The position numbers were made by a program, and so were the translations under genes. This document shows, in pieces, positions 49,295 through 57,263 of a DNA stretch of 64,000 nucleotides. Origin of the DNA: Acidimicrobiia bacterium (GTDB lineage Bacteria; Actinomycetota; Acidimicrobiia; Spongiisociales; UBA11373); the NCBI GenBank assembly GCA_030584185.1, contig CP129495.1, positions 2,039,469-2,103,468 of the forward strand, written 5' to 3'. Each line of letters begins with the position of its first letter. Position 1 is the stretch's first letter. The notes below the pieces were generated by a model. The model worked only from the letters and a program-made list of their open reading frames with translations, ran no database searches and had not been told where the DNA came from.

Positions 49295-51088
49295 TCAGTC
49301 AGGCTCGGTCCTGGCGTTGCGCTTGCTGGTCCGGGTCGGACCGGACGAGCGCCGCCTGCTGGCGCCCGCCTGTGAGGCACGCTTGGAGAAGTCGGACATC
49401 TCATCGAACCCGATGGTGCCCTCGGAGGCGTCGACGTCTGCGAGGAGGTCTCGATGGCGCTCCGCCTGTCCCGGCTTGAGCAGCACCCTCACCGGTGTCG
49501 TCCTGCCGAACTCGGTGCGGTATCGGTGAAGGACCTCCCGGTTCTCGGCGACGTCGAGGTCGAGTTCGAAGAGGATCCCGTCCGCCATGGCCGCCAGCTG
49601 GCACTCGCCGGAGTCGAGCAGGCTGCAGCAGCCGTTCTGCTCCGGGCCCCGGCAGGAGAGGACCATGTGGCCCATGTCCTCCAGGCGAGCCCGGCTGACG
49701 TGGTCTCCGTCGGCAGCGACGGTGAGGACGACACCCTGAAGGTCGCCTTCGACCAGATGCCCCAGATCGCCGATCGGCGGCTCCTTCGACGGCGTCGCTG
49801 CGGCGTGAGCCGCCTGCAGGGTGAAGACGAACGACGGGCCCCTGGGGTGGTCGGCGTCGTACAGGACTTCACCTCCCATGGCACGCGCCAGGCGGCGGGC
49901 CACCGGCAGACCGAGGCCCAGGCGGGGGGGCTCCCTGACGGTCCCGTGGGTGACATACGGCTCGAAGATCTCGTCTCGAATCCTTGCCGGTATCGGAGGG
50001 CCGCCGTCGGTGAGGCCCAGCAGGACACGATCGCCCGCCAAGACCTCGAGCCAGAGAGCCGGCCGGCCGCCCCCGTGCTCGGCGGCGTTGCGCAGGAGGT
50101 GTCGCATCACCATGGTGGCGTAGTAGGGATGGGCCCGTACCAAGACCGCTGCATCGACCGTCATGTCCGTCCATCCCGAGTACCCGGTGTCAGCAACCGC
50201 CTTGTCCACGACCTCCCCGATCTGGAGCGTCGACATCTCGGGAGCGAGATCCCGGTACCCCGCTGTGGTGGATACCAGCAGGTCGTCGACGATTCCCCAC
50301 ATGCGGCGTCCCTCCTGGCCGATCGCAGCCAGGTACTCGCGCATCTCCTCGGGTCCGGCGGCGTCGGTTCCATCCACCAGGTCGGCGTATCCGACGACCG
50401 TGGTCAGTGGGGTGCGCAACTCGTGGCCGACGCTGGCCAGGAACTGATCCTGGGCCTTCTGGGCCTCGCTGCGAAGCAGGATCTCGGAACGAAGCTGGAG
50501 GAACACGAAGGTCACCGCCACGAACAGAAGCCCCTGTGCTCCGAGCGTGATCAGATGATCGGTCCCGTGACCGTTGGTGAGGAGACACCGCCCAAAGTGG
50601 ATCCCTCCGGCGGCACCGATGGTCACCAGGAACCAGGAGAGTCGTCTCTGATCGGCGATCAGGAACACTCCGATGGGGGCGAACCCGACGAGGAGCGTGC
50701 CGAAGCCGAGGCTCATCTCTGGGGAGACATGACCGGGCATCACCAGGATGGCGATGGTGAAGGCGAAGATGTGGGCGATCGGAAAGAAGCGCCCGACGTG
50801 GAGCTCCCAGGCGGCGGCGACCCCCGAGACGGCGCCGACGATCCCGAGGATCACCCACTGCACCTTCCCGCCGGTGGCCAGGGAGAAGGCTGCCAGGGTG
50901 GCGCCGGACACGCCGGCGAGGACGAACGCCGCCGTGACGGATCGCGTGAATCGCTCCTGGCCGGAGCGCCTGAGAAGGGCCACACGGGGGGTTTCGGCTC
51001 GAATGCGTTTGGTCTGAACCGGTTTGGCAGATCGTTCCGGGAGTTTCTCGCGCCCCGAGTCCGATCCGGATCTGCCCTGCGTTGCCAT
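49295..51088 (-). CDS. Membrane sensor histidine kinase with a Cys-rich C-terminal extension
   Basis: 597 residues. About six helices at 50-200, then a HisKA domain with His222 (SVGHELRTPL), an N-box Asn334 (LLRNAAEH), G1 DGGPP and G2 GLGLP. HATPase ends near 428. The last 170 residues form a separate domain: 436-530 begins like a degenerate receiver and has Cys479, Cys487, Cys488 and Cys496 in a compact cluster; a basic, low-complexity tail follows. No response regulator gene is adjacent. ATG 51088 is preferred to a start at 51142, since a basic juxtamembrane N-terminus follows. Confidence 0.87.
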   Translation of the reverse strand: MATQGRSGSDSGREKLPERSAKPVQTKRIRAETPRVALLRRSGQERFTRSVTAAFVLAGVSGATLAAFSLATGGKVQWVILGIVGAVSGVAAAWELHVGRFFPIAHIFAFTIAILVMPGHVSPEMSLGFGTLLVGFAPIGVFLIADQRRLSWFLVTIGAAGGIHFGRCLLTNGHGTDHLITLGAQGLLFVAVTFVFLQLRSEILLRSEAQKAQDQFLASVGHELRTPLTTVVGYADLVDGTDAAGPEEMREYLAAIGQEGRRMWGIVDDLLVSTTAGYRDLAPEMSTLQIGEVVDKAVADTGYSGWTDMTVDAAVLVRAHPYYATMVMRHLLRNAAEHGGGRPALWLEVLAGDRVLLGLTDGGPPIPARIRDEIFEPYVTHGTVREPPRLGLGLPVARRLARAMGGEVLYDADHPRGPSFVFTLQAAHAAATPSKEPPIGDLGHLVEGDLQGVVLTVAADGDHVSRARLEDMGHMVLSCRGPEQNGCCSLLDSGECQLAAMADGILFELDLDVAENREVLHRYRTEFGRTTPVRVLLKPGQAERHRDLLADVDASEGTIGFDEMSDFSKRASQAGASRRRSSGPTRTSKRNARTEPD

Positions 51089-51299
51089 GTTCAACCAGAT
51101 ACTCGTCCCCTTGTAGCCCGGATCGTGGGAAATCGGGTCCACGGGTCCAGGTGCGCGTCCTGAGCGGGTGCGTGTCGGGGAGCGACAATCGGTACTGCGG
51201 CCTGGGCCCTCCTGCCCACCGCCGAGCCGACGTCAAGACTTCGGGCCGACCGCCCGTCCTCGGTGAGCCGGTGTGGCAGGTGGCCTAGCCTCCCCATCC

Positions 51300-51914
51300 A
51301 TGTTCGGCGACATCCCCGAAGAAGTGGTGGACCGCATGCGACACCTCGAGGCACGCGACGCCGCCGATCGCCTCGACGGCACCGGTCGCCTGGAGAGACT
51401 CAGGCAGATACCGCCGGAGACGGGCAGGTTCATCGCCCTGCTCGCCGCCGCAGCCCCGCACGGGAGGGTGATCGAGGTCGGGACCAGCGGCGGTTTCTCG
51501 ACGCTGTGGCTGGCACTCGCTTGCCGGGAGCGAGGTGACCGCCTGGTCACCTTCGAGGTGCTCCCCGAGAAGGCGGCCATCGCCGCCGAGACCTTCCGGG
51601 TGGCCGGCGTCGACGACCTCGTCGACCTGGTCGTCGACGATGCCCGAAACCACCTGGATGGGATGTCGGGAATCGCCTTCTGCTTCCTCGATGCCGAGAA
51701 GGAGGTCTACCGCGATTGCTATCGGTCGGTGGTGCCCAACCTGGTTCCCGGCGGACTCCTGGTCGCCGACAATGCCCTGAGCCACGCCGAGGACCTCCAG
51801 ACGATGATCGACGATGCGATGGAGGACGATCGGGTGGACGCGCTGGTCCTGCCGATCGGGAAGGGCGAACTCGTCTGCCGGAGGCCTTCCCGGGCCGGGC
51901 GAGCCGTTCGGTAG
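51300..51914 (+). CDS. O-methyltransferase (class I SAM-dependent, type 3)
   Basis: 204 residues. [17 protein letters not shown] is the SAM-binding motif I at about 58-74; [13 protein letters not shown] and [11 protein letters not shown] follow; [13 protein letters not shown] carries the metal-binding Asp seen in catechol-type enzymes, and [11 protein letters not shown] the second acidic site. ATG 51300 is set by TAGCCT (51286-51291), 8 bases upstream. Substrate unknown, perhaps a catechol or phenol. Confidence 0.88.
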   Translation: MFGDIPEEVVDRMRHLEARDAADRLDGTGRLERLRQIPPETGRFIALLAAAAPHGRVIEVGTSGGFSTLWLALACRERGDRLVTFEVLPEKAAIAAETFRVAGVDDLVDLVVDDARNHLDGMSGIAFCFLDAEKEVYRDCYRSVVPNLVPGGLLVADNALSHAEDLQTMIDDAMEDDRVDALVLPIGKGELVCRRPSRAGRAVR

Positions 51915-51923
51915 CATCGCCCG

Positions 51924-52280
51924 ATGCGCACGCTTCACGCCTACTGGTTCTGGGTGGCGGTCCTGGACACCGGCTTCGTAGGAGTCTGGGGACTGGTCCT
52001 CACGGTGATGCGGCGAAAGCCGGATCGGGGTTTCCGGCTGGCGACCCGTGTGGCGATCTTCTCCATGCTGGTCCAGGTCGGCCTCGGCTTCGGCGCCTAC
52101 TCACAGGGGTTCCGGCCCGCCAACGACTTCCACATCTTCTACGGCTTCGTCATCCTGTTCACCCTGTCGTTCGTCTACATCTACCGCACCCAGATGGAGA
52201 AGCAGCCCGCGCTCGCCTGGGGCCTGCTGTTGCTCTTCGTGATGGGACTCGGGCTGAGGGCCTGGGCCAACGTGTCCTGA
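51924..52280 (+). CDS. Small hydrophobic membrane protein, 118 aa
   Basis: Unrecognised. About four helices: 7-27 (YWFWVAVLDTGFVGVWGLVL), 43-60, 68-86 (HIFYGFVILFTLSFVYIYR) and 96-112. TAGCAT (51912-51917) ends 6 bases before the ATG, a textbook leaderless spacing, so it is expressed apart from the methyltransferase gene 9 bases before. I recall similar proteins in other actinobacteria but no function. Confidence 0.72.
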   Translation: MRTLHAYWFWVAVLDTGFVGVWGLVLTVMRRKPDRGFRLATRVAIFSMLVQVGLGFGAYSQGFRPANDFHIFYGFVILFTLSFVYIYRTQMEKQPALAWGLLLLFVMGLGLRAWANVS

Positions 52281-52329
52281 GGCCCGCCTTGCACCGATAG
52301 CATTGGTTCCCGGCTCCGAGGAGGGATCT

Positions 52330-53118
52330 GTGCTGCTCGAAGGCAAGCGCCTGCTGATCACCGGCGTGCTCACCGACGACTCGATCGCCTGGCACACCGC
52401 CCGCATCGCCCAGGAGCAGGGCGCCGAGGTGGTCCTCACCGGGTTTGGGAGGGGGATCGCACTCACCCGAAGGGTGGCCGGGCGGCTTCCCTCCGAGCCC
52501 GACGTCCTTGAGCTCGACATCAACGACCCGGCCCACATGGAGGTCCTGGTCTCCGATCTGGAGCGAAGGTGGGGAGCGATCGATGGTGCCCTACACGCCA
52601 TCGCCTTCGCTCCCGAGGATGCTCTCGGCGGCAACTTCCTCAACACGCCGCCGCAGAGCGCGGCGACGGCCTTCATGACCTCGGCGTTCTCCTACAAGAC
52701 CCTGGCGGTGGGTCTGCTTCCGCTGCTGAAGGAGGCGGGTGGAGGGTCACTGGTGACCCTCGACTTCGACAACACCCAGGCCTGGCCCGCCTACGACTGG
52801 ATGGGGGTCGCCAAGTCGGCCCTGCAGTCGGTGACCAGGTACCTGGCGCGTGACCTGGGCAGGCACGGGATCCGGGTGAACGCCGTGTCGGCGGGACCGC
52901 TGGCCACGGTGGCGGCGAAGAACATTCCCGGCTTCGGTCGGTTCAAGGACGTCTGGGGGGAGCGGGCACCGCTCGGCTGGGACGTGGGCGATCCCTCGCC
53001 GGTGGCCCGGATGATCTGCGTACTCCTCTCCGACTGGGCGCCAGCCACCTCCGGTGAGGTGGTTCACGTCGACGGCGGGTTCCACGCCATCGCCGCCGGC
53101 CTCGGCGAGCCCGAGTAG
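52330..53118 (+). CDS. fabI: Enoyl-[acyl-carrier-protein] reductase (InhA/FabI type)
   Basis: Reduces enoyl-ACP with NADH in fatty-acid elongation, 262 residues. LLITGVLTDDSIAWHTARIAQEQG is close to mycobacterial InhA; active-site Tyr155 and Lys162 (YDWMGVAK) match InhA Tyr158 and Lys165. The Ser-to-Ala-type resistance position corresponds to TAFMTSAFSYK here, whose role I do not judge. GTG at 52330, 4 bases after GAGGAGGGA. TAGCAT (52298-52303) would give a leader of about 20 bases. Confidence 0.9.
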   Translation: MLLEGKRLLITGVLTDDSIAWHTARIAQEQGAEVVLTGFGRGIALTRRVAGRLPSEPDVLELDINDPAHMEVLVSDLERRWGAIDGALHAIAFAPEDALGGNFLNTPPQSAATAFMTSAFSYKTLAVGLLPLLKEAGGGSLVTLDFDNTQAWPAYDWMGVAKSALQSVTRYLARDLGRHGIRVNAVSAGPLATVAAKNIPGFGRFKDVWGERAPLGWDVGDPSPVARMICVLLSDWAPATSGEVVHVDGGFHAIAAGLGEPE

Positions 53119-53170
53119 GCGGGGCCGCCTCCCCGGATACACTCGGAGCACGGCGACGAAACGGTGAGCG

Positions 53171-54184
53171 ATGGCGCGCGTTGCGGTCTTCTTCGGGGGT
53201 CGGTCCGAGGAGCACGATGTCTCGTGCGTCTCGGCGGTGTCCACCCTCGCCGCCCTGTCATCACGCGGTCACGAGGTGGTGGCGGTGGGTATCGACCGGT
53301 CCGGAGGGTTTCACCTGGCAGATCCCGGCCTGGCGCCGCTGGTCGCCGAGGGTCCGGCCCTGCGGGTCGAGGTCCCGGGAGGCGCCCTGGCGATCGGGAG
53401 CGAGCGGATCGTCGTGGATGTCGCCTTCCCGGTGCTCCACGGTCCCTTCGGTGAGGACGGGACCATCCAGGGCCTCTTCGAGATGGCCGGGCTGCCCTAT
53501 GTGGGATCGGGGGTGCTGGGGTCGGCGATCGCCATGGACAAGGACGTGGCCAAGAGGTTGTGCCGGGAGGCCGGAATACCGGTGGGGGAGTACCTGGTGA
53601 TCCGGGCACCGGAGTTCGGTGACGATCCGGGCGCCGTGGCCGATCGGGTCGGGTCCGAGCTCGGGTTCCCGGTGTTCGTCAAGCCGGCCAACCTGGGGTC
53701 GTCGGTGGGTATCGCCCGGGCCGACGACGAGGCCTCCCTGAAGGACTCGGTGGAGGCGGCTTTCGTTCACGATCCCAAGGTGCTGGTGGAGGCCGAGGTG
53801 AGGGGGCGAGAGATAGAGGTCGCCGTCCTCGAGGGTCCCCGGGCGTCCCTGCCTGGAGAGATCGTCGTCGGAAGTGGCTGGTACACCTACGAGGCCAAGT
53901 ACCGGGACGACTCGACCGACCTGGTGGTGCCGGCGGTCCTCGGCGACGCCGCCACCGAGACGGTGCGTCGACTCGCCTGTCTCGCCTTCGGGGCGCTGGA
54001 GTGTCGGGGGCTGGCCCGGGCCGACTTCTTCTACGAGGAGGGCGGACGCGGGTTCCTGCTCAACGAGGTGAACACCATGCCCGGATTCACCCCCAAGTCC
54101 ATGTTCCCGATGATGTGGGCCGCCACCGGAATGCCCTACCCGGAGCTGTGCGACGAGCTGGTGTCCCTGGCCCTGGGACGCTGA
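53171..54184 (+). CDS. ddl: D-alanine--D-alanine ligase
   Basis: ATP-grasp enzyme that makes the D-Ala-D-Ala dipeptide of peptidoglycan, 337 residues. FFGGRSEEHDVSCVSA is the N-terminal signature; PVLHGPFGEDGTIQG, then KPANLGSSVGIARA, EVRGREIEVAVLEG and LLNEVNTMPGFTPKSMFP. The ATG at 53171 is chosen after a weak site; TACACT (53138-53143) is 27 bases upstream. D-Ala-D-Lac specificity is unlikely given the SSVG and FTPKSMFP blocks. Confidence 0.94.
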   Translation: MARVAVFFGGRSEEHDVSCVSAVSTLAALSSRGHEVVAVGIDRSGGFHLADPGLAPLVAEGPALRVEVPGGALAIGSERIVVDVAFPVLHGPFGEDGTIQGLFEMAGLPYVGSGVLGSAIAMDKDVAKRLCREAGIPVGEYLVIRAPEFGDDPGAVADRVGSELGFPVFVKPANLGSSVGIARADDEASLKDSVEAAFVHDPKVLVEAEVRGREIEVAVLEGPRASLPGEIVVGSGWYTYEAKYRDDSTDLVVPAVLGDAATETVRRLACLAFGALECRGLARADFFYEEGGRGFLLNEVNTMPGFTPKSMFPMMWAATGMPYPELCDELVSLALGR

Positions 54185-54199
54185 GAAGTGCGGCAGTGG

Positions 54200-54242
54200 G
54201 CACGACGAGAGGCACGGTCACGGAATTGTGACCGGCTCGTGC
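54200..54242. terminator. Bidirectional terminator between ddl and the RAM-domain gene
   Basis: An inner 7-bp stem CGGTCAC/GTGACCG (54215-54221 with 54228-54234) with loop GGAATT, and an outer 6-bp stem GCACGA/TCGTGC (54200-54205 with 54237-54242). It sits between two converging genes. Confidence 0.6.
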
Positions 54243-54251
54243 TCCGTCGGG

Positions 54252-54485
54252 CTACAGCTTGACGACGGGGCAGGTGAGCGTGCGGGTGATCCCTTCGATG
54301 GCCTGGATCTTGGCCACGACCAGCTTGCCGAGGGCGTCGACGTCGTCGGCAACGGCGTGCACGATGGCGTCGTACGGACCGGTCACGGCATGCGACGACT
54401 TGACGCCGTCGATCTTGTCCATGGCCAGGGCAACCTGGGCGGCCTTGCCAACCTCGGTCTGGATCAGCACGTACGCTTCGACCAT
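54252..54485 (-). CDS. Stand-alone Lrp/AsnC ligand-binding (RAM) domain protein
   Basis: 77 residues, no DNA-binding helix-turn-helix. The whole protein is one RAM domain: VEAYVLIQTEVGKAAQVA, KIDGVKSSHAVTGPYDAIVHAV and GITRTLTCPVVKL. Such proteins bind small ligands such as amino acids and form rings; they are common in actinobacteria near various genes. GAGGAG before the ATG and a TATAGT box (54517-54512) give a short leader. Ligand unknown. Confidence 0.87.
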   Translation of the reverse strand: MVEAYVLIQTEVGKAAQVALAMDKIDGVKSSHAVTGPYDAIVHAVADDVDALGKLVVAKIQAIEGITRTLTCPVVKL

Positions 54486-54578
54486 GTCTCTCCTCGAGTC
54501 GCCTGACGCCGACTATACCGGAGGCGGGCCGATCGAGTCGCCGGCCAGGGGTCGCTTTGGTCCCGGCAAGGCTACGAG

Positions 54579-55133
54579 TTGAGGGATCAGGTCCTCGCAT
54601 CGGGGCTGCTGCTGAGGCCGTTCGTCGCCTCCGATGCCGCCTCCCTGCTCGCCACCGTCGACGGATCGCGCCTCCGGCTCGCGCGCTGGATGCCCTGGGT
54701 GCCGTACTCCACCACCGTCTCCGACTTCGCCGCCTTCATCGATGGTGCCGGTCGATCGGAGGCCGACGGCGGCGCCTTTCATCGGGGCCTGTTCTCCGAC
54801 GGAGTCCCGGTGGGGGCGGTCGGCGCCTCGCTGGACCTGGTCAACCACTGCGCCGAGGTCGGCTACTGGCTTGTCCCGGAGTGGGAGGGTCGGGGGGTGG
54901 TGACCGAGGCGGTGGGGCTGATGCTCGATTTCCTCTTCGAGGAGATGGCGGTGCACCGGGTGGCGTTGCGGGCGGCGACGCAGAACCGCCGCAGCCGGGC
55001 CGTGGCGGAACGGCTCGGGTTCGAGTTCGAGGGGGTGTTGCGGGAGGCGCTGTGGCTGGAGGACCGCCCCACGGACACGGCGCTGTACTCGCTGTTGGAA
55101 CCGGAGTGGCGGGGACGCCGGGAGGGTCAGTAA
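54579..55133 (+). CDS. GNAT N-acetyltransferase (RimJ/RimL-like)
   Basis: 184 residues. LLLRPFVASDAASLLATV opens the fold, GYWLVPEWEGRGVVTEAV is the acetyl-CoA motif A, and LRAATQNRRSRAVAERLGFEFEG motif B. This is the RimJ/RimL branch that acetylates N-termini of ribosomal proteins or similar substrates; the target is unknown. TTG start at 54579. It overlaps the 3' end of the convergent cold-shock-like gene by 7 bases. Confidence 0.85.
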   Translation: MRDQVLASGLLLRPFVASDAASLLATVDGSRLRLARWMPWVPYSTTVSDFAAFIDGAGRSEADGGAFHRGLFSDGVPVGAVGASLDLVNHCAEVGYWLVPEWEGRGVVTEAVGLMLDFLFEEMAVHRVALRAATQNRRSRAVAERLGFEFEGVLREALWLEDRPTDTALYSLLEPEWRGRREGQ

Positions 55134-55342
55134 CCCTCGGTGCCGAAGCGCACCGTGTGTGCGAAGCGCCTGCCGCCCTGTTCGTCGAGATCGAACACGA
55201 TTCGCTGACCCTGGCGCAGGGTGCGAAACGAGCTCCCCTTCAGGCTTCCCGGGCGGAGGAACACCTCGGAGCGGTCGGTGTCGAGCACGACCACGCCGAT
55301 CCCGGTGGCCGGGTCGTACACCTTGACCACGCCCTGGGCCAC
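55127..55342 (-). CDS. Cold-shock-like OB-fold protein coupled to rpmB
   Basis: 71 residues with the CSD frame GVVKVYDPATGIGVV, EVFLRPGSLKG and LRQGQRIVFDLDEQ. The RNP1 aromatic residues are altered (GIGVVV where CspA has GFGFI) and RNP2 reads EVFLRP, so nucleic-acid binding is weakened or changed. GTG at 55342, 3 bases after the rpmB stop, so translated with L28. A divergent CSD protein is the best call; function is open. Confidence 0.7.
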   Translation of the reverse strand: MAQGVVKVYDPATGIGVVVLDTDRSEVFLRPGSLKGSSFRTLRQGQRIVFDLDEQGGRRFAHTVRFGTEGY

Positions 55343-55345
55343 CGC

Positions 55346-55534
55346 CTAGGCCTTCTCGACCTTGCCGGCCTTGATGCAGGAGGTGCACACGCGGGCACGG
55401 CGCGAGTTGCTGCCGTGCTTCACCCGTACCCGCTGCACGTTGGGAAGCCAGCGTCTGGAGGAACGCTTGTGGGAGAACGACACCTGCTTGCCCACCCAGG
55501 GCTCACGGCCGCAGATTTCGCAACGGAACGACAC
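55346..55534 (-). CDS. rpmB: 50S ribosomal protein L28 (zinc-binding form)
   Basis: 62 residues, [21 protein letters not shown] at the start. Cys5 and Cys8 pair with Cys50 and Cys53 as the zinc site of the C+ form. GTG start at 55534 with AGAAGGA upstream; an in-frame longer reading to 55657 overlaps the divergent kinase gene. TAACCT (55569-55564) is 29 bases upstream, so this gene keeps a leader. Confidence 0.95.
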   Translation of the reverse strand: MSFRCEICGREPWVGKQVSFSHKRSSRRWLPNVQRVRVKHGSNSRRARVCTSCIKAGKVEKA

Positions 55535-55616
55535 TTGGGAATCCTTCTGGAGAACGGCGCTGGAGGTTACCAGCCCACACCGGGGACGCCAGACGGCTGT
55601 TCGTATACTCGCCGGG

Positions 55617-57263
55617 ATGGCCACCCGACGGGCGCTGCTGATGGCGCAAGACCTCAAGGCGGTGATGCACCGCTACCTGGAGCGGCTTCGCCAGCATCGC
55701 ACCGCCATCGATCGGCTGAACGTCTATCCGGTTCCCGACGGGGACACCGGGACCAACATGACCTCGACCGTCGAGTCGGTGATGGCGGCCGCCGACGGTG
55801 CCGAGAGCATGGTCGAGATCGCCCACGCCATGGCTCACGGATCCCTGATGGGAGCCCAGGGGAACAGCGGGATCATCCTCTCCCAGATACTGCGGGGCCT
55901 GGCCGACGCCTTCGGCGACCAGGCCTCGCTGGGGACGGAACAACTGGTCGACGCCCTGGAGCGGGCGTCGCAGGCCGCCTACGAGGCGGTGGGACGCCCC
56001 GTGGAGGGCACCATCCTCACCGTGCTGCGCGCCGCAGCCAAGGCCGCCCGGGCCGCCGACACCCCGGCCGGCGAGGACCTTGCCGGCCTGATGCTGCGGG
56101 TGTACGGGCGCGCCCTGCAGTCCCTCGAGGAGACTCCCGAGCTGCTTCCGGTCCTCAAGCAGGCGGGGGTCGTCGACGCCGGTGGCGCCGGGTTCCTCCT
56201 GCTGCTGGCGGCGTTCCTCGAGGAGGTGACCGGGGAGGAGCCGCTCCTCCCGGCCACCATCTTCAGGGCGGCGGCCACCGCCCTGGTGGTGGATCCCGGC
56301 GGGGATGATCCGGAGGCCAACCTGGCCGGTCTTCGCTACGAGGTGATGTATCTCCTCCACTGTGCGGACTCCGACGCCGGAGACCGGTTGCGGGAGGCCT
56401 GGGTCGGGCTCGGCGACTCGGTGGTGGTGGTCGGCGGCGAGGGTGTTTGGAACTGCCACATCCACACCGACCACATCGGTCCGGCGATCGAGGCCGGGAT
56501 CGGCTTGGGGAGGCCGGAGCGGATCAAGGTGACCGACCTGCTGATCCAGGCGGCGGCGGAGCAGGCCGCCCGGGAACCCGACTTCGAGCCGCTCCCAGGG
56601 TTCGCCGGCACCGCCCTCGGGGTGGTGGCGGTCGCTTCCGGCACCGGGGTGGTCGAGCTGTTTCGCCAGAGCGGGGCGCAGGGCATCGTTGCCGGCGGCC
56701 AGACCCGCAACCCCTCGGTACGGGAGATGCTTCAGGCGGTGGAGCGGGTGCCGGCCGCCGCCGTGCTCCTGCTTCCCAACAACAGGAACGTCATCCCGGC
56801 CGCCGAACAGGTGGTGGACCTCACCTCGAAGCGGGTGCTCGTGGTGCCGACTAGATCCGTCCCCGAGGGGCTTGCCGCCATGTTCGGGTTCATGCCCGAC
56901 GGCGACCCCGAGGTGATCGCCGCCGCCATGAGTGCGGCGGCCGCCCGATGTGCTTGGGGTGAGGTGACCCAGGCGGTCGGCGACGCCATCACGCCGGCGG
57001 GCCGCATCGCCGCCGGCGATTGGCTGGGCGTGGTGGCCGGGGAGGTGTCGATCGTCGCCGGAGGCGTCGCCGAGGCGGCGATCGGGGTGCTCGACCACCT
57101 GGTGTCGGAGGAGTGCGAGTTGGTCACTGTGATCGAGGGCGAAGGGGCGACCCCCGAGGCGACCTCGGCGATAGCCGGGCACCTGTCGGCCGGATGCGCG
57201 GCCGAGGTCACCGTCCTCCGCGGCGGACAGCCCCTCTACGCCTACCTCCTCGGCGTGGAATGA
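55617..57263 (+). CDS. DAK-domain protein (FakA-like fatty acid kinase family)
   Basis: 548 residues. The N-terminal DhaL-like kinase domain has [20 protein letters not shown] near residue 39 (Asp ligands for Mg-ATP) and [21 protein letters not shown] near 77. The middle and C-terminal domains match the YloV/FakA layout. FakA works with FakB to make acyl-phosphate from fatty acids; no FakB gene is in the window. TATACT (55604-55609) ends 7 bases before the ATG. It leads the operon to recG, with an ATGA overlap. Confidence 0.9.
   Translation: MATRRALLMAQDLKAVMHRYLERLRQHRTAIDRLNVYPVPDGDTGTNMTSTVESVMAAADGAESMVEIAHAMAHGSLMGAQGNSGIILSQILRGLADAFGDQASLGTEQLVDALERASQAAYEAVGRPVEGTILTVLRAAAKAARAADTPAGEDLAGLMLRVYGRALQSLEETPELLPVLKQAGVVDAGGAGFLLLLAAFLEEVTGEEPLLPATIFRAAATALVVDPGGDDPEANLAGLRYEVMYLLHCADSDAGDRLREAWVGLGDSVVVVGGEGVWNCHIHTDHIGPAIEAGIGLGRPERIKVTDLLIQAAAEQAAREPDFEPLPGFAGTALGVVAVASGTGVVELFRQSGAQGIVAGGQTRNPSVREMLQAVERVPAAAVLLLPNNRNVIPAAEQVVDLTSKRVLVVPTRSVPEGLAAMFGFMPDGDPEVIAAAMSAAAARCAWGEVTQAVGDAITPAGRIAAGDWLGVVAGEVSIVAGGVAEAAIGVLDHLVSEECELVTVIEGEGATPEATSAIAGHLSAGCAAEVTVLRGGQPLYAYLLGVE

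Noticed and set aside
52303-52329. A TTG start for fabI at 52303
   Set aside because: The GTG at 52330 follows GAGGAGGGA at the right distance and gives the InhA-like N-terminus directly.
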